Notes: a model not told the origin generated them from the sequence alone. Positions 9,901 to 17,477 are shown, counted from the stretch's first letter. The stretch: 64,000 nt of DNA from Runella sp. MFBS21 (GCF_029433105.1 NZ_JARNTW010000011.1:146087-210086), one strand, 5' to 3'. A program made the numbers and translations.

Positions 9901-10978
9901 GGGTTGTCTCAAAGCTGTTCGCCCGTAAATCGTATTTGCGCACACCTGAACCGTCGGTACCCACCCAGAGCACATCCGAGCGATCAATCAGCAGACTGGA
10001 GCAATACCCGGTTTGGGGCGTGAAGCGGGCTATCAGTTGGAGCTTCTCCCGGTCGGTGAAGCGAAATAGGCGATTTCGCTGATCCAGATAAACAACACCC
10101 CGGCTGTCGGTCACAAAGTGGATACCCCATAAATGATGTTCTCCCCATAACGCTTTATCTTCGTCAGGCAGTCGTTGGGACCAAAACTGACCCGTTTGGG
10201 GATTGAATTGACAGACATAATGATGGGTACCCAGCAGCAGTTCACCCGATGGACGTTGGTACATTCCAAATATGGCCGGTTCGGGCAGCGCAAGCGGTGT
10301 CTGAGAATTCGGACGATAATGCCGGAAGTATTCGGTCTTCTCGTCCAACCGTTCCAGGCCGGCATCAACTGTTCCGATCCAGATGGTACCCTGCTGATCC
10401 TGCAGTACCGAACGTAGGCGATCCGAGCCTATGGAATGCGGTTGATCAGCGCGGTGACGAAACCGCCGGGCGCGCCGGGTAGTCAAATCATAACATACCA
10501 ATCCTTCTCCATCGAAGGCCATCCACAGCCTGTTCTGCCGGTCGGGATAGTAGTGTTGGGCACCTATATGGGGAATAGTCAGGCCGGCCAGTTGCTCGGA
10601 GATGTCGGTGAAGATTTCCGTGAGGGGATCAAACATAACCAGCTTGCCCTGTTCTGAAGTGATCCAGATACGGCCCTGATGATCAAGCAGCAGGGAGGCA
10701 ATACTGGAAAAGGGCATGGACGATTTTCCGACAATCTGCTCCCGGAAGATTTTTAAGCGGTTTCCGTCATAGCGGCAGAGACCATCATGGGTAGCCATCC
10801 AGATAAACCCCTGTCGATCCTGTATAATGCCTGAAACAAACCCCTGTGGTAAGCCCTGGCGATCGGTAATGAGTTCAGGCTGTGAAAATCCCGGTGATTG
10901 CGCTCCTACGAGCGGACATAAAAGGATTAACAGCGAAATCAATAACCCTATCCATGGCCGGTGTCTATTGAGTAGCAT
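6944..10978 (-). CDS. Hybrid two-component system regulator (HTCS)
   Basis: A 1344-residue one-protein signalling system of the kind that controls polysaccharide utilisation in Bacteroidota. Order: N-terminal signal/anchor (1-26); two-component-regulator beta-propeller repeats (about 30-700, many WIGT/LWIAT motifs); Y_Y_Y domain (about 705-763); transmembrane helix (about 771-791); HisKA with phospho-acceptor His830 in THDFRTPL; HATPase_c (ISDTGVGI, GTGIGLALV); receiver domain from about 1088 with phospho-acceptor Asp1135 in SDVMMPVMDG; and a C-terminal AraC-type HTH (about 1235-1344). The periplasmic propeller senses oligosaccharides and the AraC domain binds DNA. No SusC/SusD pair adjoins it on the left. 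The nearest is pair 1, beyond the IS debris, so its target is open. Confidence 0.95.
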   Translation of the reverse strand: MLLNRHRPWIGLLISLLILLCPLVGAQSPGFSQPELITDRQGLPQGFVSGIIQDRQGFIWMATHDGLCRYDGNRLKIFREQIVGKSSMPFSSIASLLLDHQGRIWITSEQGKLVMFDPLTEIFTDISEQLAGLTIPHIGAQHYYPDRQNRLWMAFDGEGLVCYDLTTRRARRFRHRADQPHSIGSDRLRSVLQDQQGTIWIGTVDAGLERLDEKTEYFRHYRPNSQTPLALPEPAIFGMYQRPSGELLLGTHHYVCQFNPQTGQFWSQRLPDEDKALWGEHHLWGIHFVTDSRGVVYLDQRNRLFRFTDREKLQLIARFTPQTGYCSSLLIDRSDVLWVGTDGSGVRKYDLRANSFETTRYRNGFQTDVFTQCLHLPAAQTGSTRYADPYMFRYTLDHQGDLWVNCGTSTVYHINLATHQSQRIDFPVPFVQMITPLATDEQGRIWALHWYNELHYLWYYEPDKRQWIRSDHHFKEEFSIEFIQMVADKEAFWFATNNQGLYRFDRRTGRLSKYVHQPNQPTSLSSNTLYCLTADPDDPNGLWIGTFGKGLCKFDKRSGQCRRITEQDGLPNDVIYSALPDQHGSLWIGTNKGLCRMNRKTFKIQNYTTEDGLLANEFNRFHYLQLPNGQVIMGGVEGITSFRPAQLRDDSFHPKVELTELYVNNRPAQPGPVSFLRAPIHAVNELDLPYHQNFLTLHFAALQFNRSGKNHYRYKLEGVDDDWVETGQPQAIYTTLAPGRYTLLVNASNTSGTWSPYVRRLVITINPPFWATWWAYVLYGIIVLGSIRYGIRLRLNRLELQQAVALRQQEARQLRELDEMKSRFFTNVTHDFRTPLTLILSPMPGLIQELAGSRYVKRLESVSSNARHLLSLINQLLDFSKLEARALAVQETKGNIGLFVEQTVGLFQEEASRKGITLSVLSAIRDTYWFDDEKLGRIIANLLGNALKFTPKGGQITVSLYVSADLELVISDTGVGIAADKLPLIFDRFFQQSANGSKDTQEDGFNPSTDPQMGTGIGLALVKELVQLQQGHIAVESTLGQGTTFRVTLPYRRADPAGTAKEVVEPFIEFTPADIPILHESYSEPPHLLLVEDNSELADFIADSLPAFYRISRAINGTDGFQQALAELPDLVISDVMMPVMDGYTLCQKLKEEEQTNHIPVILLTAKVTFENRLEGLTRGADDYLTKPFHVQELVLRTHNLLERQRRYRERMRQELARPIPAKLDPPSESSATLAEPVPLNPFLEKLYAIVEEKLDDSSLSVEQLADQLHLSRSSLHRKVKALTGLATGDIIRIYRLKRATQFLQQGYNSSETAYCVGFDSPQYFAKCFREQYQMTPSEFARSA

Positions 10979-11030
10979 ATTGTGAATATGAAGTCAAAAG
11001 AGCAAATATATATGGTGTACCCCAAAGTTT

Positions 11031-11041
11031 AGACAAAATAG
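11031..11041. repeat. Possible IS end: inverted repeat partner of 13221-13231
   Basis: agacaaaatag here is the exact reverse complement of ctattttgtct at 13221-13231. Both lie just inside a ggtgt/acacc boundary (11014-11018 and about 13233-13237). This suggests the two outer ends of one IS3-type element that was later invaded and partly deleted. Eleven bases alone could be chance; position and orientation make it plausible. Confidence 0.4.
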
Positions 11042-11060
11042 GTTTTGTTTTATAATTGAG

Positions 11061-11373
11061 CTATTTTTTGTTTAAAATTGCATTATTTTTAGGTATTGGT
11101 ACTCGTTGATTGAAAACTTGGTTTGGAGTGAGGTATTTCAAAGCTTGATGTTTTCTTTCGTTGTTATAGAATTGAACATATTGAAGAAGTCCTTCAAAAA
11201 GAGCTTTCCCATCTTTATATTCCTTCAAGTAAATATGTTCATATTTAATGGCTCTCCAAAAGCGTTCAATGAAAATATTATCTAACGCCCTTCCTTTTGA
11301 ATCCATCGAGACTAATATTTCATTCTCCAACAACACTTTTGTAAAGTCGTTTGAGGTAAATTGAGCCCCTTGC
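11061..11373 (-). pseudogene. IS3-family transposase, C-terminal remnant
   Basis: The open frame encodes the end of an rve-type integrase core: GAQFTSNDFTKVLLENEI, then FIERFWRAIKYEHIYL (the catalytic Glu region) and FYNNERKHQALKYLTPNQVF. The match begins at about 11373 inside the usual D-x-G-x-Q-(F/Y)-T-S motif. Everything upstream of that (helix-turn-helix ORF and first catalytic Asp) is missing and replaced by unrelated GC-rich sequence. The element is therefore truncated and inactive. Confidence 0.85.
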
Positions 11374-11625
11374 GGGGCCGCCCTTTAGATTTGAGTGTTG
11401 GTAATTTTCCAAGATTTGGTAGCTTGCCAACAAGTAACCAGGGCGGGTTTACCTATGGGGGTGGTGCGCCACTGCGACGCAGAGTTATTGCTCTATGCGC
11501 GGGTTTAGGCCCTGTCCTGTATTACTTGCTTAAGTCTTAGATGGAAATTCGGGTATTATAGCCGATTAGTAAGGGTTTGAGCAGGAAGCAAGGTAACTTG
11601 TTAAACCCCTAAATTATTATTCCTT
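11374..11625 (+). ncRNA. Structured leader of the IS110-type remnant; possible decayed bridge-RNA region
   Basis: This stretch of about 250 bp has no credible gene and lies directly upstream of the broken IS110 transposase. It contains several stem-loops: 11418-11439 (GGTAGCTTG / CAAGTAACC around CCAA), a weaker one around 11481-11496 (AGAG/CTCT), and 11573-11608 (GGGTTT / AAACCC enclosing AGCAAG/CTTGTT). In IS110-family elements the left noncoding end encodes the bridge RNA that guides recombination. The position fits, but the RNA assignment is inference. Confidence 0.3.
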
Positions 11626-12020
11626 ATGGACATTCGCTATTTTATTGGTGTTGACCGGGGGTTCCTGTGCACTTTCTAAAGCTACGTTAGATTGGGCTGT
11701 TTTCGATGGCAAGCACATCGTCTTGCAAAGTCAGTCGGCTAACTCAGAGGCGGGTATTAAAACCACACTCAAACTCATACAGGCGTTGCCTAACTTTAGA
11801 ATAAACGAGTCGGTGTGTTGCATGGAGCATACGCCAAAGGGCGGCCCCGCCAAATTTCTATTTGATGTTTGGATAAAGACAGGATATAGGTCGGAGTGCC
11901 GATGCACTTCAATCCCGTGGTGGTTTTTTCCCATGCGACGCCTTAAAGTGCCTATATCCTGCTCAACAACTGGAAAGTAAACTTACCAGTTTCTTGGTTT
12001 TGTTCAATCACACAAATCTA
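11626..12020 (+). pseudogene. IS110-family transposase, degraded N-terminal part
   Basis: Starting at the ATG at 11626, the frame reads MDIRYFIGVD, the expected start of the DEDD catalytic domain (first Asp). About 18 extra GC-rich bases (around 11656-11673) then break the frame. Reading resumes in another frame as SKATLDWAVFDGKHIVLQ and continues to VCCMEHT, the second catalytic acidic motif. There the expected Gly-Ile-Tyr segment is replaced by a GC-rich block. Downstream homology fades (LAQQLESKL around 11960-11985) and the C-terminal serine domain is absent. The gene is inactive. Confidence 0.75.
11876..11963. repeat. Large imperfect stem-loop within the IS110 remnant
   Basis: caggatatagg (about 11878-11888) and cctatatcctg (about 11951-11961) are perfect 11-base inverted repeats. 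They enclose a second hairpin, agtgc-cgat-gcact. The fold-back lies where the IS110 reading frame loses its homology. Confidence 0.6.
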
Positions 12021-12296
12021 AAGGCGACCCCATTGAGTTTTGGCAAGCAGCGAGGGCTGGCCTCTGAATCGGCCGGCACCGGCCGTCCGGCATGAGTCTC
12101 TAACTCTGCCGAGCGATAGGATGTACCATCGGAGCGCCGATGCGACCCAATTTGCTTACTCAAGTTATCCCAATTTCTTGGAATAATATTACAAAACAAA
12201 TCTAAAGGCCGATGCGGCTTGTCGTTAATAACGTTTGTAACAAACTTGTTCATCGTGTATTTTCTTGTGTTCATCGAAATCGGAACGCCGAAGCGT
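11889..12296. repeat. Family of short GC-rich hairpins with a CGAW loop
   Basis: At least three closely related units occur: tcggagtgccgatgcact (about 11889), tcggagcgccgatgcg (about 12125) and tcggaacgccgaagcgt (about 12279). The pattern is TCGGA-N-YGC-CGAW-GCR-N. Stem bases change in complementary pairs (AGTGC/GCACT, CGC/GCG, ACGC/GCGT) while the CGAW loop is kept. A related unit (ggccgatgcggct, about 12205) lacks a perfect stem. The phrase caaatctaaagg also precedes GC-rich blocks at about 12012 and 12198 and, inverted, at about 11385. Confidence 0.6.
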
Positions 12297-12331
12297 GAAA
12301 AATATAAAGATTTTTATACGCCTTTAATTGC
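12021..12331. other. Gene-free stretch between IS110 and IS1182 remnants
   Basis: No credible coding sequence was seen. The stretch holds several of the GC-rich hairpin units, a dense GC block at about 12056-12105 (ggccggcaccggccgtccgg) and otherwise AT-rich filler. It probably consists of eroded IS ends. Confidence 0.6.
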
Positions 12332-13077
12332 ATGAATCATAGAAACCGATCCGATACTGATACAACCCTTTTAAAAGACCATCTGACGGGTTTTGAAGCC
12401 CAATACAGTATAACAGCCGATGCGGGCTATGGAAGTGGGGAGAATTACGAATTTTTGGAAGAAAAAAATATAGAAGCCTTTGTCAAATTTAACCTCTTTC
12501 ACCCTGAGCAAACCGATAAATTTAAAGCCCAAATCAACAAGGTAGAGAACCTATTTTACAATGCTCAACAGAACTGCTTGTACTATCGTATGGGTCAAAA
12601 AATGACTCCAATTGGTACTTTCATTAAAAAAACAGACAACAGTTTTCAACAGACTATTACCCAATATCAAGCACAAAATTGTGTAGGCTGTCCATTAAGA
12701 GGGCTTGTCATAAACAAGCAGGTAATCGAAAAATTGAGGTCACTATGAATCTCAGACTTCACAAAGAAAAAATAAGAGAAAAGCTAGACTCAGAAGAAGG
12801 AATCAGGCATCGAAAGCAGCGCCCACGAGAAGTCGAAGCTACTTTTGGACAAATAAAATCCAATCATAATTTTAAAAGACTTCGATTAAAAGGACTGGAA
12901 AAAGTCGAAATAGAATTCGGACTGGCTAGCTTTGCCCATAAGGCTGAGAAAAAAAGCCTACAAAGATGCCCAAATTGCCGAAAAAGCAACTCAAAAAAGC
13001 ACTCTAAAAATAGAAAATCAACGACTTTAGACGCTTATCAGTTAAAGACCATCAAAAATTATGCTATGGCAGTCTAA
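12332..13077 (+). pseudogene. IS1182-family transposase, N-terminally truncated and frameshifted
   Basis: Frame 1 (12332 to about 12700) encodes TDTTLLKDHLTGFEAQYSIT, ADAGYGSGENYEFLEEKNIE, AFVKFNLFHPEQ and the zinc-like QNCVGCPLRG. Homology then continues in another frame (about 12700-13077): LCHKQAGNRKIEV, HRKQRPREVEATFGQIKSNH and FGLASFAHKAEKK, the C-terminal catalytic Glu region of DDE transposases. Loss of a single base in the run after agagggctt (about 12703) explains the shift. The N-terminal third is missing. Inactive. Confidence 0.85.
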
Positions 13078-13174
13078 AATCAAAGGCCACCTCAAAATCA
13101 CTTTTGAGACAGCCTCTTTTATTAAGAATATTCATAAATGAGAGTAAAGAAGAAACGTTCTTAACTACATTTTA

Positions 13175-13222
13175 AGACTTTCCAAGTTTGATAATCAGCA
13201 AAACTGTACACTTGGAAAGTCT
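13175..13222. repeat. 13-bp inverted repeat next to the IS boundary
   Basis: AGACTTTCCAAGT (13175-13187) and ACTTGGAAAGTCT (13210-13222) pair perfectly around a 22-base loop. It lies between the IS1182 remnant and the end of the DUF1684 gene and adjoins the ctattttgtct IS-like end. It could be an IS end structure or a terminator; there is no clean T-tract on either side. Confidence 0.5.
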
Positions 13223-13236
13223 ATTTTGTCTGACAC

Positions 13237-14118
13237 CTAGTAATCTCCGTGATATTTTTCACCGGCTGTGATGGCTACTGCCAGTTTGTTTTCCTTCGTA
13301 GGAAGAGGGCAAGTGGCATAAGGTGTAAAAGCGCAAGGAGGATTATAAGCCTTATTGAAATCAATGTAGGTGTATCCTTCAGCATCGGGAGCAGGAGCAT
13401 CAAGAAAACGCCCTCCGCCATAAGAACCGTGTCGGTTGGTAAGGTCTCCAAACACAAAATGTGGACGCTCTTTTGAGCCAACAGCTTCTAAACTATACTC
13501 TTTGCCATTGATGCTAAATACAAATTTACCGGGAGAATCTTGCTCATAAGAACGACCTGTGATGTCGATGATGGAGAGCTTTTTGCCTACTGTGGGTATA
13601 AACTTAGCCTTCACCCGCCATTCTTGACTGATAGGATAAGTGTCTATTCCTTGGAAGTTTTTCAAATAAGTTCCCTCTAAATCTCTTAAGCGAATGGCGT
13701 ATTTGTCGCCACGCTGAATAATAAACCAACGCAATGTCTTGTGTTTGAGTACAGTAGGCTTACCTTGGTAGGGGAAAATCTCCGCCTTGCTGATGGGTTG
13801 GTCGGTCAACGCCACAGAAGCGCTTGGTGCAGCTTCAAAAGTTACCGTCCCATTTTTCAAAAAGATTTTCCCGATGAATGCATCGCTGTGTTCTTTAGGA
13901 AAAACAATACTGTTTTTTTCATCTCCCCCGATTGTATTTTCACCTTCTTGTAACCAAAATAGTCCTGCAAGGTTGAGCCACCCCTCTTCTTTTTTGAGAT
14001 CGTCAATGCGTTTTTGGTGCCAAGATTTGATTTCGGCTTCGTAGGATGTATCGAAGGTAAAAGCCAACAAAAATACGGAGAGCAATAGGGCTCCTACATG
14101 TGTCAAGTACTTTTTCAT
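13237..14118 (-). CDS. DUF1684 domain-containing exported protein
   Basis: A 293-residue protein. A signal peptide covers about residues 1-24 (MKKYLTHVGALLLSVFLLAF). The mature domain carries the DUF1684 hallmarks WHQKRIDDLKKEEGWLNLAG, GLFWLQEGENTIGG and, near the C-terminus, YTYIDFNKAYNPPCAFTPYA followed by TCPLPTKENKLAVAITAGEK. The family is widespread but lacks an agreed activity. It is the last gene of a minus-strand run after SusC, SusD and the TPR gene, so it is probably exported in connection with that locus. Its stop lies right at the IS boundary. Confidence 0.88.
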   Translation of the reverse strand: MKKYLTHVGALLLSVFLLAFTFDTSYEAEIKSWHQKRIDDLKKEEGWLNLAGLFWLQEGENTIGGDEKNSIVFPKEHSDAFIGKIFLKNGTVTFEAAPSASVALTDQPISKAEIFPYQGKPTVLKHKTLRWFIIQRGDKYAIRLRDLEGTYLKNFQGIDTYPISQEWRVKAKFIPTVGKKLSIIDITGRSYEQDSPGKFVFSINGKEYSLEAVGSKERPHFVFGDLTNRHGSYGGGRFLDAPAPDAEGYTYIDFNKAYNPPCAFTPYATCPLPTKENKLAVAITAGEKYHGDY

Positions 14119-14178
14119 AATGAAGATAGTTTTAGTTGAAAATGTATTTTTGATTGTAATGAATTGATAGTTAGTATA

Positions 14179-15912
14179 TTATAACGGAAAAAGTTCTTTG
14201 TTACTAAACTTGGTGATTTCTTCGAGCAGCTTGGCATATTCCTTGGCTTTCGGAGTATCACCTCTTTGTTTATACACTTTATAGAGTCCCCAATAGCCAT
14301 TGGCGGTGTGTGGGTGTCGTGTCAATAACTCTTCATAGGCTTTTTGGGCTTCGTCAAATTTGCCTGCTTTGAGATGGGCTTCTGCCAAGCTTATCAATAC
14401 TGGACGAGCGTAGGAGGGAGGCTCGCTATACCCAAGCTCGTCTTCTTTGTCTTTGGCTTTTTCGAGAGGATGAATTGCCTCTGTGTAGTTGTTTTCTGCA
14501 CTTTTGATGACCCCTTGCAATTCGAGTGAAGCCACATTGAGGTCATTGAGGCGACGAGTGCTGATAATATCTTTTGATAGTTCTTGGTTGCTATTGCGCC
14601 ACAGTAAGGCATCTAAGGCGTTTGCAAATGCTTTAGCTTCTTTGATACGGCCTTTTTTAGCAGCATCCATACCTGATGCAAATTGAAATAATGCCTCTTT
14701 GTAAGCGATGGCTTTGGGAGTAAAAAGGCTATCATGGTCTAATTTGATTGCCGCTAATCGATTGGCTGCTCGGTCATAAAACCCAAAACACAATTCCATT
14801 TTGGCAGGAGCAATGATACCTTGGTAGAAGAATCGACCTTCGTATTTGCGTTTTCGTTCTTTGGAAGCAGGCATTTTTTGGAGCTTTTCGGCATAGTATA
14901 ATGCGGTTTTGTAATGACCATCTTCGGCACAATTGGAGAGTAAGTAGTTGATATTGTGGATATAATTCCAAGTGTCTACTTCGGGGATTTTTTGTTGTGC
15001 CATGTAGATGGAGTCTACTTTTACGGCGGCTACAAAAGCATAGTGGGCTTTTTTGTATTCACCCAATTTGTAGTAAACATGCCCTGGCATATGCACCATG
15101 TGACCAGAATTGGGCGAAAGCTTGGGTAGTTTTTCACAGCTTTCAAGAGCTTGCTCTGGACAGCAATTTTCTTTTAGATGAATCCAATAATGATGCGCGG
15201 CAGAGTTGTCGGGGTATTCGCGAAGGATATCTTTAAGCAAATATTCCGAATAAATTTGGCCTTCGCGGGGGTTGAGTTTTGCATCGTAGCCGCCCATTTT
15301 ACTCAATGCCAAAAACAATTTTGCATCAATATCCTGAGGGTATTTGTGAACAATAAGTTCTAATTTTTTTTGATAGGCGGCTTTGCCACCATCAGTTTCA
15401 GCATCTCGTAGGAGGATTGCTTCGGCATACAGCTTTTCGCGTTCGGTTGCTTTGTCTTTGAGAGCTTTCAGTTTTCGAATGGCTAGTTTTTTATCATTTT
15501 TGAACTCATCGCCTTCAATAGCACCGATAGCACTATAAAGCCCATAATATGGCATGATAGCGGTGGAGTCATGAAAGATGGCTTCTTTGAAGGCTCGATA
15601 TGCTTCAAAGTCCCAAAAACAATGCAGTAGCTGAATACCTTGATTGAAAAAGGCTTGTGTTTTTGGAGATTGTGTTGTGATTGAAAAATGGGTAGAGCCA
15701 ATTCCTGTCAACAATAATGGAGAAGGCAAATTATGGACAAAAATGGTCTCTTTACGATAGTCTTGGATATGATTTAGATGATCGTGATTATCATGACTAG
15801 CGCCGTCGTGAGCTTCGTGTTGATGTGAAGGTGATGAAGGCTCTCCTTGCCTCACTCGCTGAGCAAATGTGCTAACTGACAACAAACAACATAAAAAAAT
15901 ACGATAAACCAT
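14179..15912 (-). CDS. Exported TPR-repeat protein with a His-rich N-terminal segment
   Basis: About 577 residues from the ATG at 15912. A TTG 27 codons upstream would overlap the SusD stop and precede the signal peptide, so it is not used. Signal peptide about 1-18 (VYRIFLCCLLSVSTFAQ). Residues 30-48 hold eight histidines with Asp and Glu (HQHEAHDGASHDNHDHLNH). TPR-like helices follow, including the family motifs FWDFEAYRAFKEAIFHDS, AAHHYWIHLKE and GHMVHMPGHVYYKLGEYKKA. The conserved histidines in those motifs recur in related TPR proteins and suggest metal or cofactor contact, which is inference. The final repeats (about 505-570) read FDEAQKAYEELLTRHPHTAN. It lies in the SusC/SusD pair 1 operon; its function is unknown. 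Confidence 0.8.
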   Translation of the reverse strand: MVYRIFLCCLLSVSTFAQRVRQGEPSSPSHQHEAHDGASHDNHDHLNHIQDYRKETIFVHNLPSPLLLTGIGSTHFSITTQSPKTQAFFNQGIQLLHCFWDFEAYRAFKEAIFHDSTAIMPYYGLYSAIGAIEGDEFKNDKKLAIRKLKALKDKATEREKLYAEAILLRDAETDGGKAAYQKKLELIVHKYPQDIDAKLFLALSKMGGYDAKLNPREGQIYSEYLLKDILREYPDNSAAHHYWIHLKENCCPEQALESCEKLPKLSPNSGHMVHMPGHVYYKLGEYKKAHYAFVAAVKVDSIYMAQQKIPEVDTWNYIHNINYLLSNCAEDGHYKTALYYAEKLQKMPASKERKRKYEGRFFYQGIIAPAKMELCFGFYDRAANRLAAIKLDHDSLFTPKAIAYKEALFQFASGMDAAKKGRIKEAKAFANALDALLWRNSNQELSKDIISTRRLNDLNVASLELQGVIKSAENNYTEAIHPLEKAKDKEDELGYSEPPSYARPVLISLAEAHLKAGKFDEAQKAYEELLTRHPHTANGYWGLYKVYKQRGDTPKAKEYAKLLEEITKFSNKELFPL

Positions 15913-15934
15913 AAAGCAAAAAATTGACTTGTGA

Positions 15935-15972
15935 AAATGCTTCAACTGCACAACTATGCAGTTGAAGCATTT
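15935..15972 (-). terminator. Strong hairpin between susD and the TPR gene
   Basis: AAATGCTTCAACTGCA (15935-15950) pairs over 16 bp with TGCAGTTGAAGCATTT (15957-15972) around a six-base loop. On the minus strand it starts 13 bases after the SusD stop and ends 22 bases before the TPR start, followed by a weak TTTTC tract. I read it as a partial terminator or mRNA-stabilising processing hairpin that lowers expression of downstream genes relative to SusC/D. Confidence 0.65.
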
Positions 15973-15985
15973 GATTTTGAGATAG

Positions 15986-17446
15986 TTAATCAAGAAGTTT
16001 TTTGTTGGTTACTATTTCTGTATTAGGCAATGGGAATACGTAATTTACCTCAGAAGGTTTTACTTCAGGTGCGCTCAGTGCACTGCTTGATTTGGCGGGG
16101 AGTGGTAGCAAGTTGCGGAGAAGGTCGTTGGAACGGAACCCTTCGCCAAGCAACTCAATACGCCGTTCTTTGAGAATGGTGCTGATTAGAGCCGTCTGAG
16201 AAGCAATGGCATTTTCTGGAAATACATATCCAGCATCTGAACGATTTCGAACGGCTTTTAAAAGTTCTATTGCCTTGGCTGTATCACCCGTGCGTGCAGT
16301 TGCTTCGGCATAATTGAGCAATACTTCTGAGTAGCGAATAATAGGGAGATAATCCAAAAATGGCGAAGGCTTACTGTATTTGGTGATGAATTGAACGCCT
16401 GAGGCTGTACGCGCAAAAGTACGCCGTAAGTCCGTCGATTTCCATTCGGTGTCGCCCCAAATCCCCGTTGGATTGAGATTGTATTCTGCATTGGCATTGA
16501 AAACGTAAGGAAAAGAAGATTGACCACCTACATTATCCAGCTCGGTCATGGGTACAGATAAGATAGATTCAGTACTGGTATAGTTGGTCGTAAAAATCTC
16601 GACAATATTTTGAAGCTTATGAGCTACTCCCGTGGAAGCACTGAACGGTGCTGCCGTCGTGACGATTTTTTTAGCTTCCTCGATTACTTTGACGTAGTTG
16701 CCGCTGTTGAGATACACACGTGTTTTGAGGGCAATAGCAGTATTACGATGAGCGCGGGTAGTGTTTAGCAATGCCGTCGAATAATTGAGCGGAAGGTCGG
16801 CTTCAGCCTCATCAAGGTCTTTGATGATTTGAGCATATACTTCTGCTACTGTACTACGCTTGAGGTCGTTGTTGGCGGTGTTGGTTTCGGCCTGCAACCG
16901 CAATGGTAGCCCTGGAGAAGCACCTTTGTTTTCGTTGTAGGGACGTGCATACAAAGTCACCAAACTAAAATAACTCAATGCTCTCAAAAACTTTGCTTCG
17001 GCAATATACTGTTTGGTCAAAGTTGCATTGACTTTCGTAGGATTGTCGGTCAATCCCTTGATAAGAATATTGGAATTGTTGATGGCCGTATAGGCAGCTG
17101 ACCAAAATCCAGCCACAAAGTTGGAACCCGAATTGAGGGTTTGGTTCCAGGCCTCAAACGCCGTAAAAGTATTGCTCGTACGATTAATGAATTCTTCTCC
17201 TCTGGCTTCTGTGTAGATATAATAGTTGCCTCCGTAAAAATTTCCACTTTTGACAGATTTATAGATGCCGTTTACTAATCCCAGAATACGCTCTGGTGTG
17301 TCGAACGCATTGGCACCACTGATGGAAGTTTGAGGTGCGGGGTTTAACAAATCTTGGTCATTGCAGCTTGAAAAGCTAAGCATCAAAGCCAATGAAAAAA
17401 TAAAGCTAAGACGCCGAGTAATAGGATGTGTATGTACTATTTTCAT
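15986..17446 (-). CDS. SusD/RagB family nutrient-binding outer-membrane lipoprotein (pair 1)
   Basis: About 486 residues from the ATG at 17446 (a TTG two codons upstream is unlikely). The leader ends in MLSFSSC, giving a lipidated Cys. The N-terminal SusD core (NGIYKSVKSGNFYGGNYYIY) and TPR-like helices (AEAKFLRALSYFSLVTLYAR) are present. The C-terminal RagB/SusD domain carries YLPIIRYSEVLLNYAEATAR and LKERRIELLGEGFRSNDLLR. It caps the SusC barrel and captures oligosaccharide or peptide ligands at the cell surface. It begins 31 bp after its SusC partner. Confidence 0.95.
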   Translation of the reverse strand: MKIVHTHPITRRLSFIFSLALMLSFSSCNDQDLLNPAPQTSISGANAFDTPERILGLVNGIYKSVKSGNFYGGNYYIYTEARGEEFINRTSNTFTAFEAWNQTLNSGSNFVAGFWSAAYTAINNSNILIKGLTDNPTKVNATLTKQYIAEAKFLRALSYFSLVTLYARPYNENKGASPGLPLRLQAETNTANNDLKRSTVAEVYAQIIKDLDEAEADLPLNYSTALLNTTRAHRNTAIALKTRVYLNSGNYVKVIEEAKKIVTTAAPFSASTGVAHKLQNIVEIFTTNYTSTESILSVPMTELDNVGGQSSFPYVFNANAEYNLNPTGIWGDTEWKSTDLRRTFARTASGVQFITKYSKPSPFLDYLPIIRYSEVLLNYAEATARTGDTAKAIELLKAVRNRSDAGYVFPENAIASQTALISTILKERRIELLGEGFRSNDLLRNLLPLPAKSSSALSAPEVKPSEVNYVFPLPNTEIVTNKKLLD

Positions 17447-17477
17447 AATCAATAATGTCTTTAAACTTTGTTGTTTT

